A stretch of 64,000 nucleotides of DNA. Origin: Noviherbaspirillum massiliense JC206. Lineage in GTDB: Bacteria; Pseudomonadota; Gammaproteobacteria; Burkholderiales; Burkholderiaceae_D. The stretch lies in NCBI RefSeq assembly GCF_000312045.1, contig NZ_HE978634.1, positions 2,745,875 to 2,809,874 of the forward strand. Direction: 5' to 3'. Positions 27,773 through 36,142 of this stretch are shown piece by piece (position 1 is the first letter of the stretch; each line of letters begins with the position of its first letter). Below the pieces are notes generated by a model. That model was not told the origin of the DNA, ran no database searches, and saw only the letters and a program-made list of their open reading frames with translations. A program made the translations under genes and the position numbers.

Positions 27773-28540
27773 CTACTTCGCTACCCGCGCCAGCACCGAC
27801 AAGGCATTCGGCACCGCCGCACCTTCTGCGGTGTTATCGAAGATGCACCAGACGCGACGACCGAGGCGCGCATGCGTGTCGAGCTCGGCCGCCTGCCTTT
27901 CCAGGTATTCCTCCGAATAGGCCGAGTAATACATCCGCGGCGATCCGTGCAGGCGCACATAGACGGTTTCCCTGTCCGCCTCGGGCAGCAGGGGAACGAT
28001 GGGCGGATCGGCCATGACATAAGCGATTCCATGCTGCGCCAGCATGGCCGCAGCCTGCGGCGCAAACCACGTAGCATGGCGAGCCTCGCACACGACCGGC
28101 ACCTGCGTCAGCGCGCGCAGCTGATCGAAAAATGGTTCCGCCGCTGTGGCTTCATAGCGCAGGCTTGGCGGCAGTTGCACCAGCAGGCAGCCCAACTTTT
28201 CTTCGAGGTGGCCCACTTCATCGAGAAAGCGCGTCAGCTCATTCTCAGCGTTGCGCAGGCGAAGCTGATGCGTGATGGTGCGCGGCATCTTCACCGAAAA
28301 GCGGAATGCACTCGGTACGCTCTCCCGCCAGCGCGCATAACTGGCTGGTCGGTGCGGACGATAGAACGAAGTGTTGATTTCGACTGCCGGAAAGACCGCG
28401 GCATAGCGTTCGAGGTGGCTGCCTTGCCTTGGAAAATGCTCGCTGGCGGCACCTGGAACGCTCCAGCCGGCGCAACCGATGAGAATCGGCCCGGGACTGG
28501 CATCTTTCTCGTCTCCTGCAGCGAACAGGTCGAGCGTCAT
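27773..28540 (-). CDS. DUF72 domain protein
   Basis: A 255-residue TIM-barrel-like protein. Family segments: ILIGCAGWSVP, FPAVEINTSFYRPHR, FRFSVKMPRTITH, LLVQLPPSLRY, VVCEARHATWF and VYVRLHGSPRMYYSAYSEEYL. The biochemical role of DUF72 (YecE family) is not established. It is convergent with queC and stands alone between opposing units. Confidence 0.88.
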   Translation of the reverse strand: MTLDLFAAGDEKDASPGPILIGCAGWSVPGAASEHFPRQGSHLERYAAVFPAVEINTSFYRPHRPASYARWRESVPSAFRFSVKMPRTITHQLRLRNAENELTRFLDEVGHLEEKLGCLLVQLPPSLRYEATAAEPFFDQLRALTQVPVVCEARHATWFAPQAAAMLAQHGIAYVMADPPIVPLLPEADRETVYVRLHGSPRMYYSAYSEEYLERQAAELDTHARLGRRVWCIFDNTAEGAAVPNALSVLARVAK

Positions 28541-28621
28541 GCGCGCACTGCGGCTGGATGAACTGACAGGTTGGAGGTGCCGTTATCCCTCCATCCTGTC
28601 GCAGGACATGCCGGTCCTTCG

Positions 28622-31600
28622 CTATGCCGCATGGCGGGTTGTCGCATCCGACGCATGGAAATCGCCGAGCAGCCGGGCTTCCTTTTCCTTCGCCGCCTTC
28701 AGGTTTCTTTCCTTGATGTGCCCGAAGCCGCGAATCTCTTCCGGTATGCTGGCCAGCTCCACCGCCTTCGCCAGGTTGTCGCTGTTCAGCTTCGGCAGCA
28801 GGCTTTCCACCATGTCCCGATACTGGCGGATCAGTTCTCGTTCCGTCCTGCGCTCTTCGGAATGGCCAAAGATATCCATCGGCGTACCGCGGAGGAAGCG
28901 CAGCTTCGCCAGGATGCCAAAGGCTTTCATCGTCCAGGGACCGAATTCCTGCTTGATGAGATGGCCTTGCGCATCGCGCTTAGCGAACAGGGGCGGAGCC
29001 AGATGGAACTTCAGCTTGTAGTCGCCTTCGAACATGCCGTCGATCTTGTCTGCAAAGGCACGATTGGCATACAGGCGCGCCACTTCATACTCGTCCTTGT
29101 ACGCCATGAGCTTGAAGTAATAGCGGGCCACGGCTTCGGTCAGGCGCGGCCGCTTCTGGGCACCCAGTACCGCAGCTTCCGCGGCGCGCACCTTTTCGAC
29201 AAAGCTGCGGTACTGCTCTGCGTAAGCAGCGTTCTGGTAATCCGTCAGGAACGCGACCCGCCGTGAAATCAGCTCGTCCAGAGAAGGCGCGCGCTGGAAC
29301 TCGATGACTTGCCCGGCGCTGTCGTTCAGCTTTGCCAGTCGTACCACAGCCGCCCAGTCATGCGCGGCGCTGCGTCCCCACTGGAAAGCCTGCTTGTTGA
29401 ATTCGACGGAAACGGCATTCAGCTCGATGGCCTTCATGATCGCCGCTTCCGACAACGGCACCCAACCCTTCTGCCAGACGTAGCCCAGCATGAACATGTT
29501 GGTCGCGATGCTGTCGCCCATCAGGGCAGTCGCGATCCTGCCGGCATCGACGAAATCCGCATTGCCCTCGCCGCAGGCATGGCGGATCTCGCCTTCCGCT
29601 GCTGTTCCCGGGTATTGCCAGTCAGGGTTGCGGACGAAGGCGGCCGTGGGTGCGCCGGTGGTGTTGAGCGCTGCATGCGTGCGGCCTTCGCCCATGCGCG
29701 AAACCGCATCGCGGCTGGCAGTCACGATCACGTCGCAGCCGATCACGAGGTCCGCGGCACCGGTGCCGACGCGGGTCGAATGAATATCCTCCGGACGGTC
29801 CGCCAGCCGCACATGCGACATCACGGGGCCGCCCTTCTGCGCCAGGCCGCTCATGTCGAGCACCGAGCAACCCTTGCCTTCCACGTGGGCCGCCATGGCG
29901 AGGATCTGGCCGACGGTGATGACGCCGGTGCCGCCGATGCCGGTGACCAGGATGCCGAACGGCTGTGCCGTGGTCGGCAGGACCGGCTGCGGCAGACTGC
30001 GCCCTTCCCAGATAGGCAGAGCCTTCGCGCTGTCATCCTTGTCCGCCGTCGCCTTCTTCGGCTTCTTCAACTGCCCGCCTTCGACCGTGACGAAGCTCGG
30101 GCAGAAGCCTTTGACGCAGGAGAAATCCTTGTTGCACGATGATTGGTTGATCTGGCGCTTGCGGCCGAATTCAGTCTCCAGTGGCTCGACCGACAGGCAG
30201 TTGGATTGCACGCTGCAATCGCCGCAGCCTTCGCAAACGGCTTCATTGATGACTACCCGCTTGGCGGGGTCGGGGTATTCAGGGCGCCCGTCTTTCATTC
30301 TTTTCCTGCGGCGCCGCTTTTCGGAAGCACAGGTCTGGTCATAGATGATGGCAGAGACGCCCTTGACGTCGCGCAGCTCGCGCTGCACGGCGTCGAGTTC
30401 ATCGCGATGGCGGATCGTCACCCCCTGTGCCCAGTTCACGCCAGCGGGATACTTCTCCGGCTCGTCGGTGACGACCACGATGGGAGCGACGCCTTCGGCA
30501 GCAATCTGGCGCGAGATCATCGCCGGATCGAGCGGGCCGTCCACATGCTGGCCGCCGGTCATCGCCACCGCATCGTTGTACAGGATCTTGTAGGTCATGT
30601 TGACCTTGGCAGCAACGGCGGCGCGGATCGCGAGCAAACCGGAATGGAAATACGTCCCGTCGCCCAGATTGGCGAACACATGCTGCTCGCTGGTGAAAGG
30701 CGCATGGCCGATCCAGGTCACGCCTTCCGCGCCCATATGGGTGAAGGTCGAGGTATTGCGATCCATCCACAGCACCATGTAATGGCAGCCGATGCCGGCC
30801 AGCGCACGACTGCCTTCGGGTACCTTGGTGGACGTATTGTGCGGGCAGCCCGAGCAGAAATGCGGAATGCGGTCCTTCTCCGGGTCCGGCTTGGCGCTGC
30901 CGGCCTTGAGCACCGCTTCCTTCGCTTCCAGGTAGGCGATGCGTTCCTTCACCCGCTGCTCGATCGGATGCCCGGCGAAATACTTGCTGATGCGGGCGGC
31001 GATGGCGCGCGCGATCTGCGCCGGATTCAATTCGTAGGTCGCCGGCAGCAGCCAGTGGCCATGCCCTTCATGATGCGGATTGCTCCACTCGCCGGTATCG
31101 TCGAACTTGCCGACCACGCGGGGGCGCACATCGTCGCGCCAGTTGTACAGCTCTTCCTTGAGCTGGTATTCGAGGATCTGGCGCTTTTCCTCGACCACGA
31201 TGATTTCCTCCAGCCCTTGCGCGAACTGGCGCACGCCTTCCGCTTCGAGCGGCCAGGTCATGCCGATCTTGTACAGGCGGATGCCGATGTCCTTTGCCAC
31301 CGCTTCATCGATGCCGAGGTCGGCCAGCGCCTGGCGCGTGTCGAGATAGGACTTGCCGGCGGTGATAATGCCGATGCGGGCACGGGGGCTGTCCCAGATG
31401 ATCTGGTTCAGCCTGTTGGCGCGTGCATAGGCCAGCGCGGCATACCACTTGTAATGGTTCATCCGCGCTTCCTGCTCCAGCACCGCGTCCGGCCAGCGGA
31501 TGTTCAGGCCGCCGGGCGGCAGCATGAAGTCGGTGGGCAAAACAACCTGTACCCGATCGGGATCGATTTCGACCGAGGCGCCGGATTCGACGATGTCGGT

Positions 31601-32236
31601 CACGCACTTCATCGCGACCCAGAGACCGGTGTAGCGGCTCATCGCCCAGCCGTGCAACCCGTAGTCGAGATATTCCTGCACCGAAGAGGGATACAGCACC
31701 GGGATGCCGCAGGCTTTCAGGATATGCTCGCTCTGGTGCGCAGTCGTGGAAGACTTTGCGGCATGATCGTCGCCGGCGAGTACCAGCACGCCGCCATGCG
31801 GGGAAGTTCCGGCCATGTTGGCATGCTTGAAGACGTCGCCGCAGCGGTCGACGCCCGGCCCCTTGCCATACCACATGCCGAAGACACCATCGTATTGCGC
31901 GCCCGGAAACATGTTGACCTGCTGCGTGCCCCAGACACTGGTCGCTGCCAGGTCTTCATTCATGCCCGGATGAAACTTGACCTGATGCGCATCAAGATAC
32001 TTTTTCGCCTTCAGCGCAGTCATGTCGACATTGCCCAGAGGCGAACCGCGATAGCCGGTGATGAAACCCGCAGTGTTGAGGCCGGCCTTGAAGTCGCGCT
32101 GCCTTTGGAGCATGGCAAGGCGGATGAAGGCCTGGGTGCCGGTCAGGAAAGCGCGTCCGCGCTCCAGCGTGAATTTGTCGTCGAGGGAAATGTCGCCCAG
32201 CAGTTGATGCTGCGCAGGCGTGAGGGGTGCATTCAT
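28622..32236 (-). CDS. Indolepyruvate ferredoxin oxidoreductase, fused alpha-beta form
   Basis: A 1204-residue oxidoreductase that decarboxylates arylpyruvates to aryl-acetyl-CoA using TPP and ferredoxin. N-terminal pyrimidine-binding part (FITGYRGSPLGNVDMTA). A TPP-binding part includes CSGCPHNTSTKVPEGSRALA and NLGDGTYFHSG. A cysteine cluster for Fe-S centres follows near residues 660-700 (CEGCGDCSVQSNC and a second Cys set). The C-terminal gamma-type domain starts GILVTGIGGTGVITVGQIL (about 755). The fusion is usual in proteobacteria. It lies 97 bp downstream of phhA-hppD, all feeding on aromatic amino acids. Confidence 0.93.
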   Translation of the reverse strand: MNAPLTPAQHQLLGDISLDDKFTLERGRAFLTGTQAFIRLAMLQRQRDFKAGLNTAGFITGYRGSPLGNVDMTALKAKKYLDAHQVKFHPGMNEDLAATSVWGTQQVNMFPGAQYDGVFGMWYGKGPGVDRCGDVFKHANMAGTSPHGGVLVLAGDDHAAKSSTTAHQSEHILKACGIPVLYPSSVQEYLDYGLHGWAMSRYTGLWVAMKCVTDIVESGASVEIDPDRVQVVLPTDFMLPPGGLNIRWPDAVLEQEARMNHYKWYAALAYARANRLNQIIWDSPRARIGIITAGKSYLDTRQALADLGIDEAVAKDIGIRLYKIGMTWPLEAEGVRQFAQGLEEIIVVEEKRQILEYQLKEELYNWRDDVRPRVVGKFDDTGEWSNPHHEGHGHWLLPATYELNPAQIARAIAARISKYFAGHPIEQRVKERIAYLEAKEAVLKAGSAKPDPEKDRIPHFCSGCPHNTSTKVPEGSRALAGIGCHYMVLWMDRNTSTFTHMGAEGVTWIGHAPFTSEQHVFANLGDGTYFHSGLLAIRAAVAAKVNMTYKILYNDAVAMTGGQHVDGPLDPAMISRQIAAEGVAPIVVVTDEPEKYPAGVNWAQGVTIRHRDELDAVQRELRDVKGVSAIIYDQTCASEKRRRRKRMKDGRPEYPDPAKRVVINEAVCEGCGDCSVQSNCLSVEPLETEFGRKRQINQSSCNKDFSCVKGFCPSFVTVEGGQLKKPKKATADKDDSAKALPIWEGRSLPQPVLPTTAQPFGILVTGIGGTGVITVGQILAMAAHVEGKGCSVLDMSGLAQKGGPVMSHVRLADRPEDIHSTRVGTGAADLVIGCDVIVTASRDAVSRMGEGRTHAALNTTGAPTAAFVRNPDWQYPGTAAEGEIRHACGEGNADFVDAGRIATALMGDSIATNMFMLGYVWQKGWVPLSEAAIMKAIELNAVSVEFNKQAFQWGRSAAHDWAAVVRLAKLNDSAGQVIEFQRAPSLDELISRRVAFLTDYQNAAYAEQYRSFVEKVRAAEAAVLGAQKRPRLTEAVARYYFKLMAYKDEYEVARLYANRAFADKIDGMFEGDYKLKFHLAPPLFAKRDAQGHLIKQEFGPWTMKAFGILAKLRFLRGTPMDIFGHSEERRTERELIRQYRDMVESLLPKLNSDNLAKAVELASIPEEIRGFGHIKERNLKAAKEKEARLLGDFHASDATTRHAA

Positions 32237-32333
32237 GGTGTCTCCGGGCCAAAAATTGTGTCTTTGGGTGCGCGCTGATCGCCGTCAAACTGGTTCCCTT
32301 GTGAGGAAGCCGTTCTGTTTTGACGAATCCACC

Positions 32334-33251
32334 TTAGCACAGACGTGATCCGCGCTCAATGCACGGCGCAGCATTGTGTGGCGCGATATTGATCTCGCCC
32401 GGCAGCTGCGCATCGGCCGGCAATGGCTCCAAGGTTTTCACTCTCGCATAGAGCGGCGCAAAGTCGATTGCGATGTCGTCAAAAAGTTGTCGGAAATCGC
32501 GGATGACGAAATAGCTTTCCTGATAGGAGTCGATCTTGTACAGCGTGCGCAGCACCCGCTCGACATTGAACGCGATGCGGCGTGGCGTTGGGCTGCGCAG
32601 GCAGTATTCGATTTCGCCGCCGGACGACAGGATGCCGGCGCCGTAGGCGCGCAGCCCCTGTTCGGTCTGCATCAATCCGAATTCCACCGTGTACCAGTAC
32701 AGTCTTGCGAGATAAGGCAGCGCATCCAGTTCGAGCGCCTTCAACCCGCCCTTGCCGTATTCCTGGAGATGGTCGGCGAATACCGGATTGAACAGGAGCG
32801 GCACATGGCCGAAGAAGTCGTGGAAGATGTCGGGCTCGACGATGTAGTCGAACTCCTCCGGCTCGCGCAGCCAGACGGTTACGGGGAAACGGCGGTTTGC
32901 GAGATGCTGGAAAAAGCTCAGGTCGGGAATCAGGCCCGGCACGGCAACCAGGCGCCAGCCGGTTGCCTTGTCCAGCGCATCGGATGCACGCTCCAGGTCG
33001 GGAATCGTGTCGGCCGCATCCAGCCTTGCCAGACTGTCGATGAAAATGTCGCAGGCACGCCCCGGCAGCAGCCTTGCCTGCCGCTGGTACAGCCGGCGCC
33101 AGAGCGCATGCTGCTGCGATGTATACGCGGCGCAGTCCTGCCAAACCACATAGTGTTCGTCAGCTTGGCTGTAATCGCCGCGCAGGCTGCCGGCGTCGGA
33201 TTTCTCCGCCAGCGTGCGGAAAAAATCGGCCTGGTCGACAGTCGTGTTCAT
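32334..33251 (-). CDS. phhA: Phenylalanine 4-monooxygenase
   Basis: Pterin-dependent non-heme iron enzyme making tyrosine from phenylalanine; 305 residues. The iron ligands are in HDFFGHVPLLFNP (His-x4-His) and YWYTVEFGL (Glu). The N-terminal part TPDL-like binding and the helix RRLYQRQARLLPGRACDIF match the family. It follows hppD by 9 bp on the same strand, so the Phe to Tyr to homogentisate steps form one operon with hppD first. Confidence 0.96.
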   Translation of the reverse strand: MNTTVDQADFFRTLAEKSDAGSLRGDYSQADEHYVVWQDCAAYTSQQHALWRRLYQRQARLLPGRACDIFIDSLARLDAADTIPDLERASDALDKATGWRLVAVPGLIPDLSFFQHLANRRFPVTVWLREPEEFDYIVEPDIFHDFFGHVPLLFNPVFADHLQEYGKGGLKALELDALPYLARLYWYTVEFGLMQTEQGLRAYGAGILSSGGEIEYCLRSPTPRRIAFNVERVLRTLYKIDSYQESYFVIRDFRQLFDDIAIDFAPLYARVKTLEPLPADAQLPGEINIAPHNAAPCIERGSRLC

Positions 33252-33260
33252 GGTCGCGCC

Positions 33261-34394
33261 TCATGCGGACACGCTTTCGTTCCTGAGTGCGCCGTGCTCA
33301 TCCTTCAACACGCCTCGCCGTACCTGGTCAAGCTCGATCGATTCGAACAGGGCGCGGAAATTGCCCTCGCCGAATCCCTGGTCGCCCTTGCGCTGGATGA
33401 TTTCGAAGAAGATCGGGCCGATCACGTTCTGGGTGAAGATCTGCAGCAGCAATTCGCGCCTCGAGGCATTGCTGTTGCCATCGATCAGAATGCGCAGACG
33501 GCGCAATTCTTCCAGCCGCTCGCCATGCTCCGGCAAACGGCGCTCGACCAGGTCGTAGTATGTGTCGATCGTGTCCTGGAACAGCACGCCACGGTCTTTC
33601 ATGCCCGCCACCGTGGCATAGATATCGTCGGTTCCGAGGGCGATATGCTGGATGCCTTCGCCATGGTAGAGGTCGAGGTATTCGGCAATCTGGGACTTGT
33701 CGTCGGAGGATTCGTTGATCGGAATGCGGATCTTGCCGCAAGGCGAAGTCATCGCCTTCGATTTCAGGCCGGTCAGCTTGCCTTCGATGTCGAAGTAGCG
33801 GATCTCGCGGAAGTTGAACAGGGTTTCATAGAACTCGGCCCATTCCTTCATGCGGCCGCGATGCACGTTATGGGTCAGATGGTCGATGTAAGTCAGGCCG
33901 TGGCCTTTCGGATTGACCGGTGCGCCGGGGATCGCAACGAAGTCGACATCGTAGATGCTGATGTCGCCGATGCCGCCGCTCGCGCCTTCCTTGCCGCGCC
34001 AGCGGTCGACAAAATAGATCAGCGAATCGCCGATGCCCTTGATGGCTGGAATGTTCAATTCCATCGGGCCGGTCTTGTTATCGAAGCCCCAGGCGCCCAG
34101 TTCGAGTGCACGCTTGTAGGCAAAGGCCGCATCCTTCACGCGGAAGGCGATGGCGCAGATCGATGGGCCATGCTGGCGGGCGAAGCGTTGCGCAAAGGAA
34201 TCCGGCTCGGCATTGATGATGAAATTGATTTCGCCCTGGCGGTACAGCGTGACTCTCTTGTGGCGGTGCCGGGCGATGGCGGAAAAGCCCATTTGCTCGA
34301 ACAGGGCGCCCAGTGCTGCCGGATCGGGGGCGGCATATTCGATGAATTCAAAACCGTCCGTGCCCATCGGGTTATCCCAGGGTTGGAAATCCAT
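33261..34394 (-). CDS. hppD: 4-hydroxyphenylpyruvate dioxygenase
   Basis: Fe(II) dioxygenase forming homogentisate from 4-hydroxyphenylpyruvate; 377 residues. The metal ligands are visible in the C-terminal half: DHLTHNVHRGRM (His), GIQHIALGTDDIY (His) and FFEIIQRKG (Glu). I start at the ATG at 34394 (MDFQPWDNPMGTDGFEFIEY), which has AAGGAG six bases upstream; the open frame reaches 34496 but crosses the regulatory palindromes. Divergent from the Lrp/AsnC-type regulator. Confidence 0.96.
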   Translation of the reverse strand: MDFQPWDNPMGTDGFEFIEYAAPDPAALGALFEQMGFSAIARHRHKRVTLYRQGEINFIINAEPDSFAQRFARQHGPSICAIAFRVKDAAFAYKRALELGAWGFDNKTGPMELNIPAIKGIGDSLIYFVDRWRGKEGASGGIGDISIYDVDFVAIPGAPVNPKGHGLTYIDHLTHNVHRGRMKEWAEFYETLFNFREIRYFDIEGKLTGLKSKAMTSPCGKIRIPINESSDDKSQIAEYLDLYHGEGIQHIALGTDDIYATVAGMKDRGVLFQDTIDTYYDLVERRLPEHGERLEELRRLRILIDGNSNASRRELLLQIFTQNVIGPIFFEIIQRKGDQGFGEGNFRALFESIELDQVRRGVLKDEHGALRNESVSA

Positions 34395-34463
34395 CGCTGT
34401 CTCCTTGTGATTATCGTAATCGGCCTGATTAAAGTATAGGCAAGCCCTCCCGGCATTTGATTG

Positions 34464-34475
34464 CGAAATATTTCG
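34464..34475. promoter_or_regulatory. Palindrome 1, candidate Lrp-type operator
   Basis: CGAAATATTTCG is a perfect 12-bp palindrome in the hppD/regulator gap, embedded in TTGCGAAATATTTCGAAG. Its centre is 29.5 bp from the centre of the second palindrome, about three helical turns, as expected for one wrapped Lrp/AsnC oligomer. Confidence 0.5.
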
Positions 34476-34490
34476 AAGCGAGGAGTAGTC

Positions 34491-34507
34491 GCGCAATAAT
34501 ATTGCGC
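34491..34507. promoter_or_regulatory. Palindrome 2, candidate Lrp-type operator
   Basis: GCGCAATA A TATTGCGC is a perfect 8-1-8 inverted repeat located 24 bp ahead of the regulator ATG and 97 bp ahead of hppD. It shares the TTGCG half-site with palindrome 1. Likely autoregulation plus control of hppD-phhA. Confidence 0.55.
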
Positions 34508-34531
34508 ATCCCCTACTGATATGGACACATC

Positions 34532-35023
34532 ATGGCCAAAATCGAGCTCGACAAGACCGACCGCAAGATTCTTTCCGTGCTGCAAGCGGATGGCCGGCTG
34601 ACCAACCAGGAAGTGGCGGAGCGCGTTAACCTCTCGCCTTCACCTTGCCTGCGCCGCATCCGGAACCTGGAGCAGATGGGCGTGATCCGGCAATACGTCG
34701 CCCTGCTGGACGCGGAAAGGATCGGCCTCGGGCTGCTGGCTTACGTGAACGTGCGGCTGGAAAGGCATGGCGAGCGATCAGCTGGTGGCGGGCTGGCCCC
34801 GCGCGCGGCCTTTGCCGCGTCCGTGATGGAGTGGCCGGAAGTCGTCGCCTGCTATGCGATGACCGGGGAAATGGATTTCCTGCTGCGGGTGCATGTGGAA
34901 GACATGGAGCATTTTTCCCGCTTCATGATGGAAACACTGCTGCGTCACCCCGCAGTGCTGGACGTCAAGTCCAGTTTCGCACTGCAGCGGATCAAGGATA
35001 CGACTGCCTTGCCCCTGGCCTGA
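34532..35023 (+). CDS. Lrp/AsnC family transcriptional regulator
   Basis: A 163-residue regulator with an N-terminal winged helix-turn-helix (LDKTDRKILSVLQADGRLTNQEVAERVNLSPSPCLRRIRNLE, residues 5-46) and a C-terminal RAM/AsnC ligand domain (VVACYAMTGEMDFLLRVHVED). A slightly irregular linker (GERSAGGGLAPRAAFAAS) follows the first beta strand. It is divergent from hppD-phhA with two palindromes between them. I infer it controls aromatic amino acid catabolism, with an aromatic amino acid as the probable effector. Confidence 0.92.
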   Translation: MAKIELDKTDRKILSVLQADGRLTNQEVAERVNLSPSPCLRRIRNLEQMGVIRQYVALLDAERIGLGLLAYVNVRLERHGERSAGGGLAPRAAFAASVMEWPEVVACYAMTGEMDFLLRVHVEDMEHFSRFMMETLLRHPAVLDVKSSFALQRIKDTTALPLA

Positions 35024-35035
35024 CGGGAGAGCGAA

Positions 35036-35737
35036 TCATTCGTTCTTGAATTTCGGCAGCTTCCGGATGAGTTTCATTGCTGCGCGCGCCCGCTTCTTGA
35101 AGGAGTAATCGAACATCGCGATTTGTTCGGCCACCGCCTCCTGCAGCATGCTGCTCGGGTCCGCAGGCACCAGCTTCAGATAGGCATCCGCCTCGCCGTG
35201 CATGCGATGGATTTCCATGCCGGCTTTCTTGGCAATGTGAATCATGGTGCGATTCGTTGCCAGGCAATGCATGTAGAGCGTATCCACATCGGCGTTGCGG
35301 CAATGAATGGCCGCGCGTTCGAACAGCCGGGAACCGATGCCCTTGCCGCGCGCCTTGGCCAGCACCGATATGCCGAGCTCGCCCAGGCGCTCCTTGGAAG
35401 TGGCGGCCCCCACCTCCGGGATCGCATCGCGCGGCGCAAAGGCGAGATGACCCACTCCCACCAGTTCAAAGCGCGGGCTGTAGACACCGAAGATTGAGTC
35501 GCGCGAGAAATCCAGGCGCTGCACATACTGGGTAACCAAATCATCCGACAGCATCGAGCCAAACCGCAGGAGGCGATCATCCGGATCGAGCTGCAGGAAA
35601 TGCATCAGCAGGCGGCGCCGGTCGCGCTCGGACAATTCCTTCACGCGGATTGTGGGCTTGGCGGGCTTTTGCGGCTGGGCGGCCGCGGTCATGGCGAGAC
35701 CGGCGAGGACGGCATTGAGCAGTTCGGGGGAATCCAT
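35036..35737 (-). CDS. GNAT family N-acetyltransferase
   Basis: A 233-residue protein with an N-terminal tail and a GNAT fold. The acetyl-CoA-binding stretch is LGELGISVLAKARGKGIGSRLFERAAIHCRN, with RGKGIG as the pyrophosphate loop. I start at the ATG at 35737, which has GAGG upstream, rather than at the first codon of the open frame (35770). Substrate not predictable. It is convergent with the Lrp-type regulator, 12 bp apart. Confidence 0.82.
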   Translation of the reverse strand: MDSPELLNAVLAGLAMTAAAQPQKPAKPTIRVKELSERDRRRLLMHFLQLDPDDRLLRFGSMLSDDLVTQYVQRLDFSRDSIFGVYSPRFELVGVGHLAFAPRDAIPEVGAATSKERLGELGISVLAKARGKGIGSRLFERAAIHCRNADVDTLYMHCLATNRTMIHIAKKAGMEIHRMHGEADAYLKLVPADPSSMLQEAVAEQIAMFDYSFKKRARAAMKLIRKLPKFKNE

Positions 35738-36142
35738 CAGGAACCTCGGTCGTGGGCAGGTTTGGTGCAATGCACAATCACATTCTATGCCATATGGCGC
35801 TCAAGCACTTGACCGAGAACGATTGGAAGTCTCATACCTTTACACGATGGCAAAAACTGCACTCCAGCAACGCAATTGAAAACTTGCATTCAAAACTGAG
35901 CAAAATCAGGCTCAAGAATAATTTCTGCTTCGAAAGCATAAGGCCTTGAAATTTCTAGGAAAACATTTAATTCGCGAAAACATGATGACCAATATGTAAT
36001 TTTTGCTTCCGGGAGCAAGGTGTATTTTGCATGCAATTTATGTTAGTTTCCCCCGAGCAATTTTTTATCACACTCATTCTTTGGCTATCAATGCCATGTG
36101 CATCATGGACATGGCATCGCAAATGTTTTTATGGGAAGACTC
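35738..36142. other. AT-rich intergenic region
   Basis: About 400 bp noticeably poorer in GC than its neighbours, especially 35860-36075 with many A/T runs. A 65-codon frame at 35752-35949 has no family resemblance or convincing Shine-Dalgarno. It probably holds the promoters of the divergent GNAT and binding-protein genes; no clear -35/-10 pair stands out. Confidence 0.4.

Noticed and set aside
30143-32278. Plus-strand open frame of 711 codons
   Set aside because: It lies antisense to the indolepyruvate ferredoxin oxidoreductase gene; His/Asp/Arg-rich composition is typical of an antisense shadow in GC-rich DNA.
32376-34439. Plus-strand open frame of 687 codons
   Set aside because: Antisense to phhA and hppD, no domain resemblance.
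34795-34845. Possible frameshift in the Lrp-type regulator (irregular GERSAGGGLAPR segment)
   Set aside because: The reading frame stays open and the downstream ligand domain is intact in the same frame, so it is a variable loop.
35752-35949. 65-codon plus-strand frame in the AT-rich gap
   Set aside because: Starts inside the GNAT promoter region, lacks a ribosome site, and has no resemblance to known proteins.
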